Assembly: GCA_963794745.1 (NCBI GenBank)
Contig: CAWCEZ010000007.1
Span: 470,027-534,026 of the forward strand
Source: Fen-671 sp963794745
GTDB taxonomy: Bacteria; Actinomycetota; Acidimicrobiia; Acidimicrobiales; Palsa-688
Direction: 5' to 3'
Length of the DNA stretch: 64,000 nucleotides
A model generated the notes under the pieces. It ran no database searches. It saw only the letters and a list, made by a program, of their open reading frames with translations, and was not told the origin of the DNA. Positions 34,940 to 44,442 of this stretch are shown one piece after another. The translations under genes and the position numbers were made by a program. Position 1 is the first letter of the stretch. Every line of letters starts with the position of its first letter.

Positions 34940-37058
34940 CTAGGAGCCGGCACCGGGGCCCCATCTCCAAACCGCAAAACCATGACCTGGGACTTTCAAA
35001 GTCACCAGGTTCCCATCCTGCGAACTCTGCACTTTCGCTCGCGTGCCTTCGATCAGTTCAACGAGTTCGTCCCCAGGGGCGAAAATGTCAGCCGGGGCTC
35101 GAAATGTCAGTTCCACGGGCCCGTCGTCTGTAGTCACAAATAGGGCCCGCTGTGCCCCAGCGGTCCCGAGGCGCCACTGTAAGTGTTCGCCGTCCGGTAC
35201 GGATGAGACCAGATTGGGCCGAGCCCCTGAAGCATCCACCACTCCACCGACGAAGCGCTCGAAGTCGGGGTTTCGCTCTCGGCTGTATGCCAACCCTAAA
35301 AAGGTGCCGACCGAGACGACTTTGCCTTCCCCTCGCTTGGATATGGTCGCGACGACCTCCTCACCCATGTTGGCCATCACCGTGGCGTCACCGGGATCGA
35401 ACGCCTCTACCCAACTAGCCGCGCCGAGGTGGTACGGGCCCCCTTCGGCTCGCACGACGACTTGTTGCGGTTGGATAACTCGCCGCCCCAAGGACCGGAT
35501 GCCGAGCCGGGTAGCCAGGGCGCGCTCGTCCGGGTAAAAGTAAAAGCCGTGTTGGTCGTAGGCGCCGAGCTCCGACTCGGCGAGCAGCGTCCCACCCCCT
35601 TCAACCCAATCCGCAATTTGTTCGGCGGCCGCGGGAGCGACTATCAGCGGCCATGGCATTATGAGCAACCTCAATCCGTCCAAGCCCTGCATGTGCCCCG
35701 AGTCGACCACCTCATAGGGAACCTGGACGCGCTCGAGCGCTCGTAAATATCCCAACACGCTCTGACCGGCCTGTTCGCACGACGCGCCGTACTGCGCCCA
35801 ATCGAGGTGATAGTTGCTCTCCTCGAACAGGACTCCAACCGTCGCAGGGTCGGGTACGTAGGCGTCGAGAATGTCCGAGTGCCGCTCGAGTACATCACCT
35901 GTGACCTTGAGTGCAGCCAATCGCTCGTCCGCCCGGCCGTCTGAGCCGATCAACCCAAACCCCGACGATTCCGGGCCAAAAACCTCGTCGCGCCAGCACC
36001 AGAAGATCACGGCTTTCGCACCACGCCCGATGGCGTTCCACACCCATCTTTGCTGGACAGCCGCGGGGACCGCCTCCTCGACCTCGATGGAGTTCCGCGC
36101 GCCCCCCCCCTTGCAGCTCACTCACCCACATGGGTTTCGACCTCACCGCCGAGCGGACCGCCTCGATCCGCGCGCCCAGGTCAACTTCAGAGATCCCGCT
36201 CCATACCGGGAAATGAGACGACCCGAAGCCGTCGAGGGTGTCGGCAAGATCCCAGTCGTTCCCTCTGGCCAGGGCCTGCTCGTAATCCCGTCCCGTGGAG
36301 AACAGGCTCGGGGCGCCACAGTGGGCCACGATCGGGTGGTCGGGGTCAGCAGCGTGGACCAGCCGCCACCTGAAGGCGGCGTGCTCTCCCGCTCGGGCCG
36401 TCAGGAAGGCTTCGAATTCGATCAAATCGGTATACGGCCGGTCGGGCGACTTTCCAGGACGGACGTCCTCCCAAGACCGGTAGCGTCTCTTCCAGGCTTC
36501 GTTAAGGCCTTCCAAGCCGCCGTAGTGCTTATCAAGGTACGACCGGTACGCGCCAAGAGTGTGGTCGCAGTAACAAACATACCCATCTGCCTGCACGGCC
36601 CAACGAGTCTCGTTCCAGCAATCCCAGGCGACCAGGTTCGCCGCGCTCCGGTAGCGTCCCGCGATGGTGCTCAGGAACAAGCCCATGCGTTCTTTGACTT
36701 CCGGGTGGTCGGTGCACCCGCCCGGCGTCAAACCGATATTGCACTCTCGCCGCAGCGAGGAGATGACGGTATGGCCCATGTGGTCGACCATTTCCGAACC
36801 GGGCACTACACGATGGATCCAAAAGGGGTGGATCTCGGCCACCGTACTGATAACCACCGTCAACCCTGCTTGGTCGGCGAGATCAACGAGTTCGTCGTAG
36901 TCTTCGAAACAATAGGTCCCTGGCTCCGGTTCGATCCATCCCCAGCATGCCCACAACTGGACGGTGCCTAACCCTGACCGCCTCATGTGCTCCAGGTCTT
37001 CCTTCCAACGCCTTCGGTCCGGGAAAGGAGGCCTGTAGTACTGCGTCCCGAGTATCAC
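34940..37058 (-). CDS. GH42-type beta-galactosidase-like glycosidase, frameshifted in a C9/G9 run
   Basis: About 706 aa. The N-terminal TIM barrel has ILGTQYYRPPFPDRRRWKEDLEHMRRSGLGTVQLWACWGWIEPEPG. The acid/base Glu is in DCWNETRW and the nucleophile Glu in MWVSELQGG, both placed as in GH42. A trimerisation-like domain follows (VGVLFEESNYHLDWAQYGA, LIMPWPLIVAPAAAEQIADWVEGGG), then a small C-terminal beta domain. The break is exactly at the homopolymer 36102-36110: eight instead of nine G on the coding strand restores SELQGGGARNSIEVEEAVP. No signal peptide is seen, so action is intracellular. It has its own promoter and operator (37183-37233). Confidence 0.87.
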
Positions 37059-37182
37059 CCAGTTGCTCCTCTTGTCATGCGCTCTGCTCGACGGATGACG
37101 CTATTGAGCAGTACTCGTCCAGGCGATCTGAATGGTCTCGCGGGAGCCTCCTTCGGCCTGCCCGTTGGTGTCGGTCCCGTCC

Positions 37183-37233
37183 GAGTCCATCGTTGTCTCG
37201 TCAGATGTTAGAGCTTCCCCTCTGGGAATTCAA
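37183..37233 (-). promoter_or_regulatory. Promoter with 17-bp operator-like element upstream of the GH42 gene
   Basis: On the minus strand TTGAAT (37233-37228), 17 bp, TAACAT (37210-37205) form a good promoter overlapping the 3' end of the PfkB gene. Five bases downstream lies GAGTCCATCGTTGTCTC (37183-37199, plus-strand reading), an imperfect inverted repeat. The identical 17-mer occurs at 40342-40358 in front of the aldolase operon. Confidence 0.7.
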
Positions 37234-38257
37234 GGCCTTCCTCCCTCGATGGCCCGGCGCCGCGACCGGGGTACCCGCTGCAGCCGCCCGAGGCCTGCGA
37301 CCTTGGATGCGGCTGCCTTCGCCGCGAGCGCTGCCGCCTCCTCGGCCGTGAATTGGGCGAGAATGCCGTAGAGCAAACCGGCGGTGGCCGCATCCCCTGC
37401 ACCCGTCGTATTTACCGGGGCACTTCCGTCTGCTGGAAAATAGAGCTGCTTGCCCGCCCACGGTGCGGCTAGTGCTGCCAAGCATCGTCCGGCGCTGGAT
37501 AGTCGATCTCTTCCCGCCGTGAGCAGGTGCATCCCCGAGGCACCGTTAGTCAGAAGGACGACGGGCGCTCCGAGCGCCAGCACCTTTAGCCCCAAGTCTC
37601 GCGCCTGTAAGACGGACGACGGCCTCGCAACCCCGAGTGCGCTCACTAGGTCATCAACACTGGGAGAGAACACGTCCACCAAAGGGACGGTCCGCTGAAA
37701 CACGGAGCGCCAGTCGACCTGCCCGGCTGGCGACCCAGGCCCTACCGTGGAGAGGTCGAGTGAAGCGGTGGCGCCCGCCTCCCGTACTCGCTTCAAGAAA
37801 GCCTCCAGGCGGGCCCCCCTTCGGCGTACATGAGCGGCAAAAGCGCAGGGTAGCCGAGGTGTACCAAGTCGATCCCGTCCAGGTCTACCCGGTTCCCGTC
37901 GAACAAGGCGTTGGCGCCCACGTGATGCCAGAAGGACCGATCGGCTCCTGCCGGCTCGAATACTAATGAGTACGAAGTCGTCTGGCCCGCGACCTGTCGG
38001 ATCCCTTTGCAATCTGCACCGAGCTGCCTCAAGGAGTTGAACGTGCTCGCACCGAGCTCGTCATCGCCGAGATCGGCCGACAGCACGACGGGGGCCCCGA
38101 GTGCGGCGAGGTTGGCACCCGTGTTGGCTACGCAACCACCAGGTCGGATATCAAGTGGTCCCACTTCGGCGATGGCCCCGGGGATGATCTGCTCCCCTCC
38201 AGCGAGCTTCGGACGGAGGTCGGCACAGATGTGCCCAACAACCATGGCTCGCCTCAT
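37230..38257 (-). CDS. PfkB-family carbohydrate kinase, frameshifted
   Basis: About 342 aa ribokinase-like kinase. GGCVANTGANLAALGAPVVLSADLGDDELG forms the sugar-binding motif. YALLP-type segments follow, then VLLTNGASGMHLL and the C-terminal NTTGAGDAATAGLLYGIL with the anion hole and catalytic Asp. The break is at the C6 run 37814-37819; one extra base restores AEGGARLEAFLKRV. It starts 5 nt after the upstream Gfo/Idh/MocA stop, so it is co-translated with the aldolase and dehydrogenase. It probably phosphorylates a ketose or sugar acid to feed the DhnA-type aldolase. Confidence 0.87.
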
Positions 38258-38261
38258 TGCT

Positions 38262-39419
38262 TCAACCAGGTCCGGTTGCTGCCACAGGGTGTCGTCGCTC
38301 CCATGACCTCATCGCCGCATCCACTATCTGGTGGCTACCCAGGGCCTCGAACGGTGTCGCGCAACCGAACCGCGTCCCGAGGGCTCCGGCCCGCTCAGCA
38401 AAGTAGGCGGCGAGCATCTGCTGGACGGCGTCGGCGAAACCGAATTCGAAGATACCTCCGGTGACCGTCGGCCACGTCCCCTGGCTCTGACTTCCCATTT
38501 CCAACTGTCCCCAGACCTGCTCGGTTTTATCGATCGCCAGTTCCCAAACCGTCTTGGGGTAGCGAGTCGAGAACGCCATGCCGCCGCTCATCCCGGTGAC
38601 CCGGATGGACCAAGTATTTTTCTGGCCCGGATCCATTCGCTTTGTGGCGAGCGTCAGCGGGAACGGTCCCCGTTTCCCGGCAACGCTGCAGAGCAGCGTG
38701 GCATTTTCCCAAGTGTCACAGGCCACCATCGAGCCATCGGGCCCGGGTCGCTCGTGAACGAGGTCCTGTAACACCGACGAAACGGTACCTGGTGCCCATC
38801 CGAGCCTCAACGGGATGTGGCTTACGTGGAGACCGAGGTCGTTCATCACTCCTGCGATCCCACAGAAGCGGGCCTGACGCTTCCAATTGATCTGTTTGGT
38901 CAGGTCGAGGTCACTCGAATGGCTGAATGCGTTTGATGCCTCGATGATCGGGCCCAGCAATTCTGACTTGACGGCCTCGAACACCGCCTGTGCTCCCGGG
39001 TAAAAGGGAAATTCGCTTGAGGAGCGGACAAAAACCTCTGGATGGGCCTCGACGGCGCGGATTATCCGCTTCGACGCCTCTAAGTCTATGCCGAACGGCT
39101 TTTCGCCTAAAAGATCCTTGCCGGACTCGATCGTGTCAATGTAGATACGCTCGTGAAGATCGTGCCGGACCGCCGCGTAGACTACGTCGACGTCGTTACG
39201 TGAAAGCAGCTCTTGGTAATCGGCGACCTTGGCGGTGACGGTCCCCAATTGGTCGAACCACGTAAGTGCCCCCGGGTCAATGTCGCAGACGGCTGTCACC
39301 ACGGGACGCACGGGGTGATCGACCAGAGCTGGCCACCTGGTGATGGCTAGAGCGATCTCCCTGCCCATTAGGCCGCCACCGATAATCCCGACCCGGGCTG
39401 GGAGCTTCAGTTGGGCCAT
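38262..39419 (-). CDS. Gfo/Idh/MocA-family oxidoreductase
   Basis: 385 aa, intact. The NAD(P) site is VGIIGGGLMGREIALAI, GEKPFGIDLEASKRI is the EKP block, and SSSEFPFYPGAQAVFEAV and GIAGVMNDLGLHVSHIPLRLGWAPG lie in the substrate domain, with the usual D and H residues. It sits one base after the aldolase stop and 5 nt before the PfkB start, so it is the middle gene of a three-gene kinase/aldolase operon. It likely oxidises or epimerises the sugar before phosphorylation. Confidence 0.9.
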   Translation of the reverse strand: MAQLKLPARVGIIGGGLMGREIALAITRWPALVDHPVRPVVTAVCDIDPGALTWFDQLGTVTAKVADYQELLSRNDVDVVYAAVRHDLHERIYIDTIESGKDLLGEKPFGIDLEASKRIIRAVEAHPEVFVRSSSEFPFYPGAQAVFEAVKSELLGPIIEASNAFSHSSDLDLTKQINWKRQARFCGIAGVMNDLGLHVSHIPLRLGWAPGTVSSVLQDLVHERPGPDGSMVACDTWENATLLCSVAGKRGPFPLTLATKRMDPGQKNTWSIRVTGMSGGMAFSTRYPKTVWELAIDKTEQVWGQLEMGSQSQGTWPTVTGGIFEFGFADAVQQMLAAYFAERAGALGTRFGCATPFEALGSHQIVDAAMRSWERRHPVAATGPG

Positions 39420-39420
39420 C

Positions 39421-40248
39421 TCAAGCGGCCGCTAACATGCGTAGGGCCTCGTCGACCGAAACCTCCTCGTGAAGCACGGCCATGATCGCCCGCGTTATCC
39501 CAGCTGGCTTGTCGTGCTGGATTATGTTCCTGCCGTAGACGACGCCTGCGGCACCCTGCTCGAGTACTTTCTGAGTCCGCACCAGGAGCTCCTTGTCGTC
39601 CACCTTGCTGCCTCCACGAACGAGCACGGGAACTACCGCCGCCTCGATTACCTTGTGATAACTGGCTATTTCGTCCGTCGGGTCGGCCTTGATCAGGTCC
39701 GCTCCCAGCTCACGAGCCTGACGGACAAGGCTCACGATCTTGGAGGTGTCCCCATCTCCGGTGTAACCGCCGCTGCGCTCGAGCATTACAAGCGGCTCAA
39801 CCATGAGCGGGACCCCGAAGCGCGTGCAATCGGCGCGCAGCGCCAGGATCGTCTCGATACAGCGCTCGCGTACCTGCGGCCGCCCCTCCAGATGGAGCAG
39901 GTTTGCGACTACGCAGCAGGCATCCAGCCGGACGGCCTCAATTACCGCGTCGGGAAAATGGATGCTGAACAGGTACGTGTCCATCGGGTTGCCGTAAATG
40001 TTGGCTACGTCCGCCCGTAGGACCAAAGCCGGTTTTCCCTTTCCTTTTATGCCTTGCAGGAGCGACGCCTGTCCTCTCGTCAATTGAATTGCGTCGGGGC
40101 GGGCAGCGGCTAACACTTTGACTACGGCAGGCATGTTCTCGATCCCGTGCAGGAAGGCCGGCTCTCCGAACAAGCCGTGGTCGACGGCTACGTTGAGGCA
40201 GCGCCCCGAGCGTGGATCGAACAGTCGGCTCATGCGGTAAAGGTCCAC
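39421..40248 (-). CDS. DhnA/LacD-type class I aldolase
   Basis: 275 aa, a class I (Schiff-base) aldolase of the FbaB/DhnA/LsrF group. LNVAVDHGLFGEPAFLHGIENM opens the barrel, LGADLIKADPTDEIASYHKVI holds the expected Schiff-base Lys, and VLVRGGSK and GAAGVVYGRNIIQHDKP bind phosphate. In this group E. coli YihT and LsrF cleave modified ketose phosphates. It is first in an operon with Gfo/Idh/MocA and PfkB genes, and its promoter carries the 17-bp operator-like element. It likely produces dihydroxyacetone phosphate plus an aldehyde, but the substrate is unknown. Confidence 0.88.
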   Translation of the reverse strand: MDLYRMSRLFDPRSGRCLNVAVDHGLFGEPAFLHGIENMPAVVKVLAAARPDAIQLTRGQASLLQGIKGKGKPALVLRADVANIYGNPMDTYLFSIHFPDAVIEAVRLDACCVVANLLHLEGRPQVRERCIETILALRADCTRFGVPLMVEPLVMLERSGGYTGDGDTSKIVSLVRQARELGADLIKADPTDEIASYHKVIEAAVVPVLVRGGSKVDDKELLVRTQKVLEQGAAGVVYGRNIIQHDKPAGITRAIMAVLHEEVSVDEALRMLAAA

Positions 40249-40505
40249 CCTCTCCCCTCCCGATCAGGACAGCGCTGTTATCGCTAACCGGGCGGCGACG
40301 CCCGTACGGCCCGAGCCGATCATCTTCTGCCGCCTTCTCTTGAGTCCATCGTTGTCTCAACCTAGCAGAACCCGAGGATAAGGCAAGTTAGATGGACCAG
40401 GTCGCGGTAACGACGATGTCTTAAACGGGCAGTCGTGTAGTATCAACTCGTTTGGCTCGGACGGCCCGATCCACAGAAGCCACCCTCTGACGCTGGAGGC
40501 ATGTG
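40249..40505. promoter_or_regulatory. Divergent promoter region of aldolase operon and LacI gene with 17-bp operator-like element
   Basis: GAGTCCATCGTTGTCTC at 40342-40358 is identical to the element at 37183-37199. On the minus strand a plausible promoter, TTGCCT (40386-40381), 16 bp, TAGGTT (40364-40359), abuts it, so a bound repressor would block initiation. The divergent LacI gene starts at 40506, making it the natural candidate regulator and possibly self-regulated. GGAGG lies just before its start. Confidence 0.65.
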
Positions 40506-41560
40506 ATGGACAAGGCGGAAGACGGTGCGCGGCCGAACGCGCGTCCAACAGCGAGGCAGGGTAGACGGCCGACGCTGACAGACGTGGCGCACGAGGCCGG
40601 CGTGAGCGTCAAAACGGCCTCCCGCGTTATCAACCACGAGTCAACCGTGCAGCCAGAGTACGTCGAGAGAGTGTCGAGGGCGATCGCGAAAGTCGGGTTT
40701 CGTCGTAATGAGTCGGCGCGAAACCTGCGGACCGGAGCCAACACGGCGACGATCGGCCTTGTGATCGGCGATGTCCGGAACCCCTTCTACTCTGTCATTA
40801 CACGGGTTATCGAACAGGTTGCCTGGACTCACGACACACTCCTGCTGACCTGCAGTACGGAGGAAGACCCAGAGCGAGAGAAGGAGTTGGTCCAAGAGCT
40901 CTGCCAACGGAGAGTCGACGGGCTCGTCGTCGTGCCCACCTATGCCGACCATTCCTTCTGTCGGGAGGAGATCGAGATGGGTACACCGATGGTGTTCATC
41001 GACCGTCGTCCCGCCGGGGCCGAAGCCGACACCGTTCTCATAGATAACGTCCACGGAGCCCGTCAGGCAACCGAGCACCTTCTTGGCCTCGGTCACACTG
41101 CAATCGCGGTCATTGGCCAGGACTTACGCACCTTCACGATGGCAGAACGCCAGGCCGGCTTCGTCGCAGCGATGGGAGATGCCGGGCTGATGGTTGACGC
41201 AACCCTGATGCGGTTCGGGCCTGTGACTCCCGCGAAGCTGCAGAGGCGGCCCATTCGTTGCTCACGCTCCCGAACCCACCGACCGCGTTTTTGTGCTTTA
41301 CGAACCGTTTGACCGTCGGGGTGGTTGAGGAACTTTGGCGATGCGGCAGCGCTGCCGCCATCGCGGGTTTCGACGACATCGAACAGCCCACCCTGTTGCC
41401 GATACCCGTAGCGCTGGTGGTTTACGACATAGAACAGATCGGGCGCCGCTCGGCTGAACTCCTTTTCCGGCGGATTAGAGGCCAGCGCGGCAAACCGCAA
41501 GAGGTTACCGTTGGGACGCGGCTAATCGTAAGAGGAGCACAGTGGCCTCAGCTCGCATAG
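40506..41560 (+). CDS. LacI-family transcriptional regulator 1, frameshifted
   Basis: About 351 aa. The HTH is LTDVAHEAGVSVKTASRVINHE, followed by the hinge-helix region VGFRRNESARNLRTG. The effector domain starts IGLVIGDVRNPFYSVITRVIE and continues with FIDRRPAGAEADTVLIDN and, in the second frame, FDDIEQPTLLPIP. One C missing near 41222-41226 explains the break; the proper frame reads REAAEAAHSLLTLPNPPTAFLCF. ATG 40506 is used (GTG 40503 also possible). It is divergent from the aldolase operon. An effector sugar from this pathway is expected. Confidence 0.88.
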
Positions 41561-41598
41561 TCGAGCTCGGCGAGGGGAACGGTCTGGCCTAAGAAGGC

Positions 41599-43095
41599 TC
41601 AGCCGAGGGTTGCACCTGCTAGCTGGACGTTGGCGAGCCTATGAGCGAGGTCCTTAGTCGCCGGGTATAGCTGCCGGTAAACGTCATAGAGCTCGTCATA
41701 GAGCGTTCGGACCTCGGGACTGGGCCTTACGGTCGCCGCCACTTTTGCCCAACCTGCTTCGAGCGGGACCAGGCCGGCTGCGACACCGGCGAGATGGGCA
41801 TCACCGTAGCTCGCCCCTATGCCCGGCGCCGGCATATCCTGCTCGCGCCCGGTGACGTCCGAAACCACCTGAGCCCAAAGACCCCCGCGGGTCCCCCCTC
41901 CGACGGCGACGAGCCGGCGCGGGTCTCCCCCAGCGCTTTCGACGGTCTCGAGGTTATGGCGTACTCCAAAAGCTGTTGATTCGAGCAGCGCCCTGTAGAG
42001 GTGGCCTCGACCGTGGCGCTGGGTCAAGCCGAGTATTGCGCCACGGGCCATGGGGTCAAATAGGGGTGTCCGCTCGCCGGCGAAGTATGGCAACACCACC
42101 AGGCCGTCCGCCCCCGGCGGGCTTTGCCCCGCCTCGGCCAGGAGCTGCTCGAAGGGCAGGTCGCCGGCGATGGCGCGGAACCAGGTGGTGAGCGCCCCAG
42201 AAGTAGCCATCCCGGCTGCCACGGTCCGGCTCCCGGGGGCGACACCCGCCGTCAGCCATAAGTGGGGATCAGGCACGGCGTGCTGCGCCACGTGAACGAT
42301 AAACATGGTGGTCCCGTACGAAAGCATCGTGTCGCCCTCTGCGGCCACCCCCGCACCAAAGGCCTCCGACCAGGCATCGATCGTCCCGGCGGCGACGGGT
42401 ACCCCGGAGGGGAGCCCGGTCTGCGTCGCCGCCTCGTCGGACAACCTACCGGCAAGCTCGCCAGGCCATAGCAGCCGCGGGAACTCGAGGCTTGGGGCAA
42501 CCTCTTGCGCCCAATCGGCCCGCCAACGAGAACGGACAAGGTCGTACAGGGGGTTGCACTGGCTCGCAGAATGGTGGTCCAGCACGTACTCGCCGGTCAA
42601 CCGCATCACAGCAAACGAGCTCGCCATCGAAAATCGGCGAGTTCTCGCCCAGATTTCGGGTTCGTGCCGGCGCAACCACAGCAATTTTGGCCCGACCGCT
42701 TGCGACGTGAGAGGGGAACCGCCTACCGAAACCACCTCATCGGCGCCGAAACGCTCGGTGAGCTCCGCCGCCTCTGCGGTAGCCCGGGTATCGACGCCGT
42801 AAAGGATGGCGGGCCGCAACGGCTCCCCCTTGGGCCCGATCGGAAGGAGGCAAGGGCCTATCCCGCTCACGCAGACGCCTCGGACCGCACCCCGCTGGCG
42901 CTGGTCGAAGCGAGCCAGAAGAGACAGGAGATCCGCCCACCAGACCAGCTCAGCGTCATGCTCGACCCAGCCAGGCTGGGGCAAGGATACGCCATGAGCC
43001 GTTTCCACGGTGTCGACCAGGGTCCCGTCGGGCTTCGCCAGCACGGCCTTGGAACTGGACGTCCCTATGTCTAGGCCGAGGAGGAGCTCGTCCAC
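41599..43095 (-). CDS. FGGY-family carbohydrate kinase (xylulokinase-like)
   Basis: 498 aa, intact. LLLGLDIGTSSSKAVL is the N-terminal phosphate motif, GVCVSGIGPCLLPIG and ILYGVDTRA are substrate-domain blocks, VAAGTIDAWSEAFGAG holds the catalytic-Asp region, and VAVGGGTRGGLWAQVVSDVTGR belongs to the FGGY C-terminal domain. GTG 43095 follows an AAGGAGG site. It is transcribed alone from a strong promoter sharing its operator 14-mer with the isomerase operon, which ties the two steps (isomerise, then phosphorylate) into one pathway. Xylulose, fuculose or ribulose-like ketoses are candidates. Confidence 0.9.
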   Translation of the reverse strand: MDELLLGLDIGTSSSKAVLAKPDGTLVDTVETAHGVSLPQPGWVEHDAELVWWADLLSLLARFDQRQRGAVRGVCVSGIGPCLLPIGPKGEPLRPAILYGVDTRATAEAAELTERFGADEVVSVGGSPLTSQAVGPKLLWLRRHEPEIWARTRRFSMASSFAVMRLTGEYVLDHHSASQCNPLYDLVRSRWRADWAQEVAPSLEFPRLLWPGELAGRLSDEAATQTGLPSGVPVAAGTIDAWSEAFGAGVAAEGDTMLSYGTTMFIVHVAQHAVPDPHLWLTAGVAPGSRTVAAGMATSGALTTWFRAIAGDLPFEQLLAEAGQSPPGADGLVVLPYFAGERTPLFDPMARGAILGLTQRHGRGHLYRALLESTAFGVRHNLETVESAGGDPRRLVAVGGGTRGGLWAQVVSDVTGREQDMPAPGIGASYGDAHLAGVAAGLVPLEAGWAKVAATVRPSPEVRTLYDELYDVYRQLYPATKDLAHRLANVQLAGATLG

Positions 43096-43118
43096 TCAGG
43101 CCTCCTTCGGTTTAGCCC

Positions 43119-43189
43119 GAAATCCATTTCTGAAACCCATTTCCCGAACCAGTCTCCGGGACGTTACAGGCAGCTCTCCTGGTTGTCAA
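43119..43189 (-). promoter_or_regulatory. Strong promoter with tandem operators upstream of FGGY kinase
   Basis: On the minus strand TTGACA (43189-43184), 17 bp, TAACGT (43166-43161). Downstream of the expected start lie two near-palindromes 13 bp apart: GAAACCCATTTC (43132-43143) and GAAATCCATTTC (43119-43130). CTGAAACCCATTTC (43130-43143) is identical to 34782-34795 at the isomerase operon. The pattern fits repression by one LacI-type protein. Confidence 0.75.
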
Positions 43190-43261
43190 GGAGCCTTGGA
43201 GCACCCGGCCGCGGAGGGATGTCCGCCTCACCGGCTACTGTGACGGACAGGGGGTGATGAC

Positions 43262-44358
43262 GTGCACGGGCTCCTTCTTCGACTGTCAGGCATCGACGCC
43301 GAGGCCGAGGCAGCCGTAAGGGTCATAGCGGCGTTCGACCAGTTAGTAGCTCATCGAGCGGATACCGGCGCATTGGTCAGGGCGGCCGCCGGTCTCGCGG
43401 AATGCACAGCCGGCATCCACGACCCTCTTCGCGGCGTCTTCCTCTCTGTCAGCTCGGATGGGCGCAGCGTGGCGAGCCGCGTCATCCCGCCTATGAGCAC
43501 ACTCGCGAAGGTCGACGACGGCAGCGGGGCTGAGGTGTGGCTGGACCGCGTCGGAGGCCCGGGCCCTCTCGACGCGATCGTTGCCGAACGAATGGCGGCG
43601 GCAGCGGCCATCATCTTGGACCGGATCTTCGGGTCGGCCTCCTACGCGATAGACCCCGGAGCACTCGAGCTCCTCCTCAGTGAGCAGGTCTCTGATGTCG
43701 ACCGGGCCCGGTGCGCCCGGTTGCTCGGGTTCTCGGAGGCCCGCGCCATTCGCGCCGTCGCATTCTTGTGCGTGGCCCCGAGCGCGACGTGATAACGCGT
43801 TCGCTTGAATCCCTGACGTCGCGTATCCGCGACGGTGGAGATATCGTCCAGTTGGCCAAGATAGGCGACCTTTTCGCGGCCATCACGACGGCTGACGAAA
43901 TGCCTGACCTCCCGGCACAAATTCGGGCTGGCGTCGGGCAAAAGGTGGACCCCCTCAAGGCGCCGACTTCCTGGTCAGGCGCGCGAACTGCGCTGCGGTT
44001 CACCGTGAGCCTTCCGGGCCTGAAACGCCCTCCGCTGCAATCTGTCGAGGATCTCGGCCCCCTCATAGCCTTAGCCGGCCACCCACTCGACGAGCTCCGG
44101 GCGATGGACGACGTCCAAGCGATAACGACCGTCGCCACGAACGACCCGAGTGGTGAGCACATACATACGCTCGATGCATTTTGCCGCGCTGGGTCGTTGC
44201 GACGCACGGCCGCAGAGCTCTATCTCCATCACACCTCAGTGGCCGCGCGCATCGCACACATCAGTTCGGCTCTTGGGTATGCGGTCGACACTCCCGACGG
44301 CGCTTTCCGTGCCCGGATTGCGCTGACGCTGTGGCAACTGTCTCATAACCCCGATTGA
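43262..44358 (+). CDS. PucR/CdaR-type regulator with C-terminal helix-turn-helix, frameshifted
   Basis: About 365 aa. The N-terminal region (VIAAFDQLVAHRADTGALVRAAAGLAECTAGIHDP) looks like a GAF-like or purine-catabolism-type sensor. The C-terminal LDAFCRAGSLRRTAAELYLHHTSVAARIAHISSALGY is the PucR-type HTH. One C missing from the C-run at 43783-43786 explains the break; the proper frame reads VAPERDVITRSLESLTSRIRDGGD. The start is GTG 43262. It is divergent from the FGGY kinase and may regulate it or the downstream esterase. No effector can be inferred. Confidence 0.72.
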
Positions 44359-44442
44359 ATCCGCCACATGGTGCGTCACTGAGCTGGAACAATCGACTTT
44401 CGGCGGTTGATAGGACCTGGGCCTGCAGCTAGGGTCCATTCC

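Noticed and set aside
33184..43095. A known sulfoquinovose (sulfo-EMP) pathway
   Set aside because: The aldolase and PfkB kinase families fit, but no YihS-type isomerase, GH31 sulfoquinovosidase or sulfolactaldehyde reductase is present.
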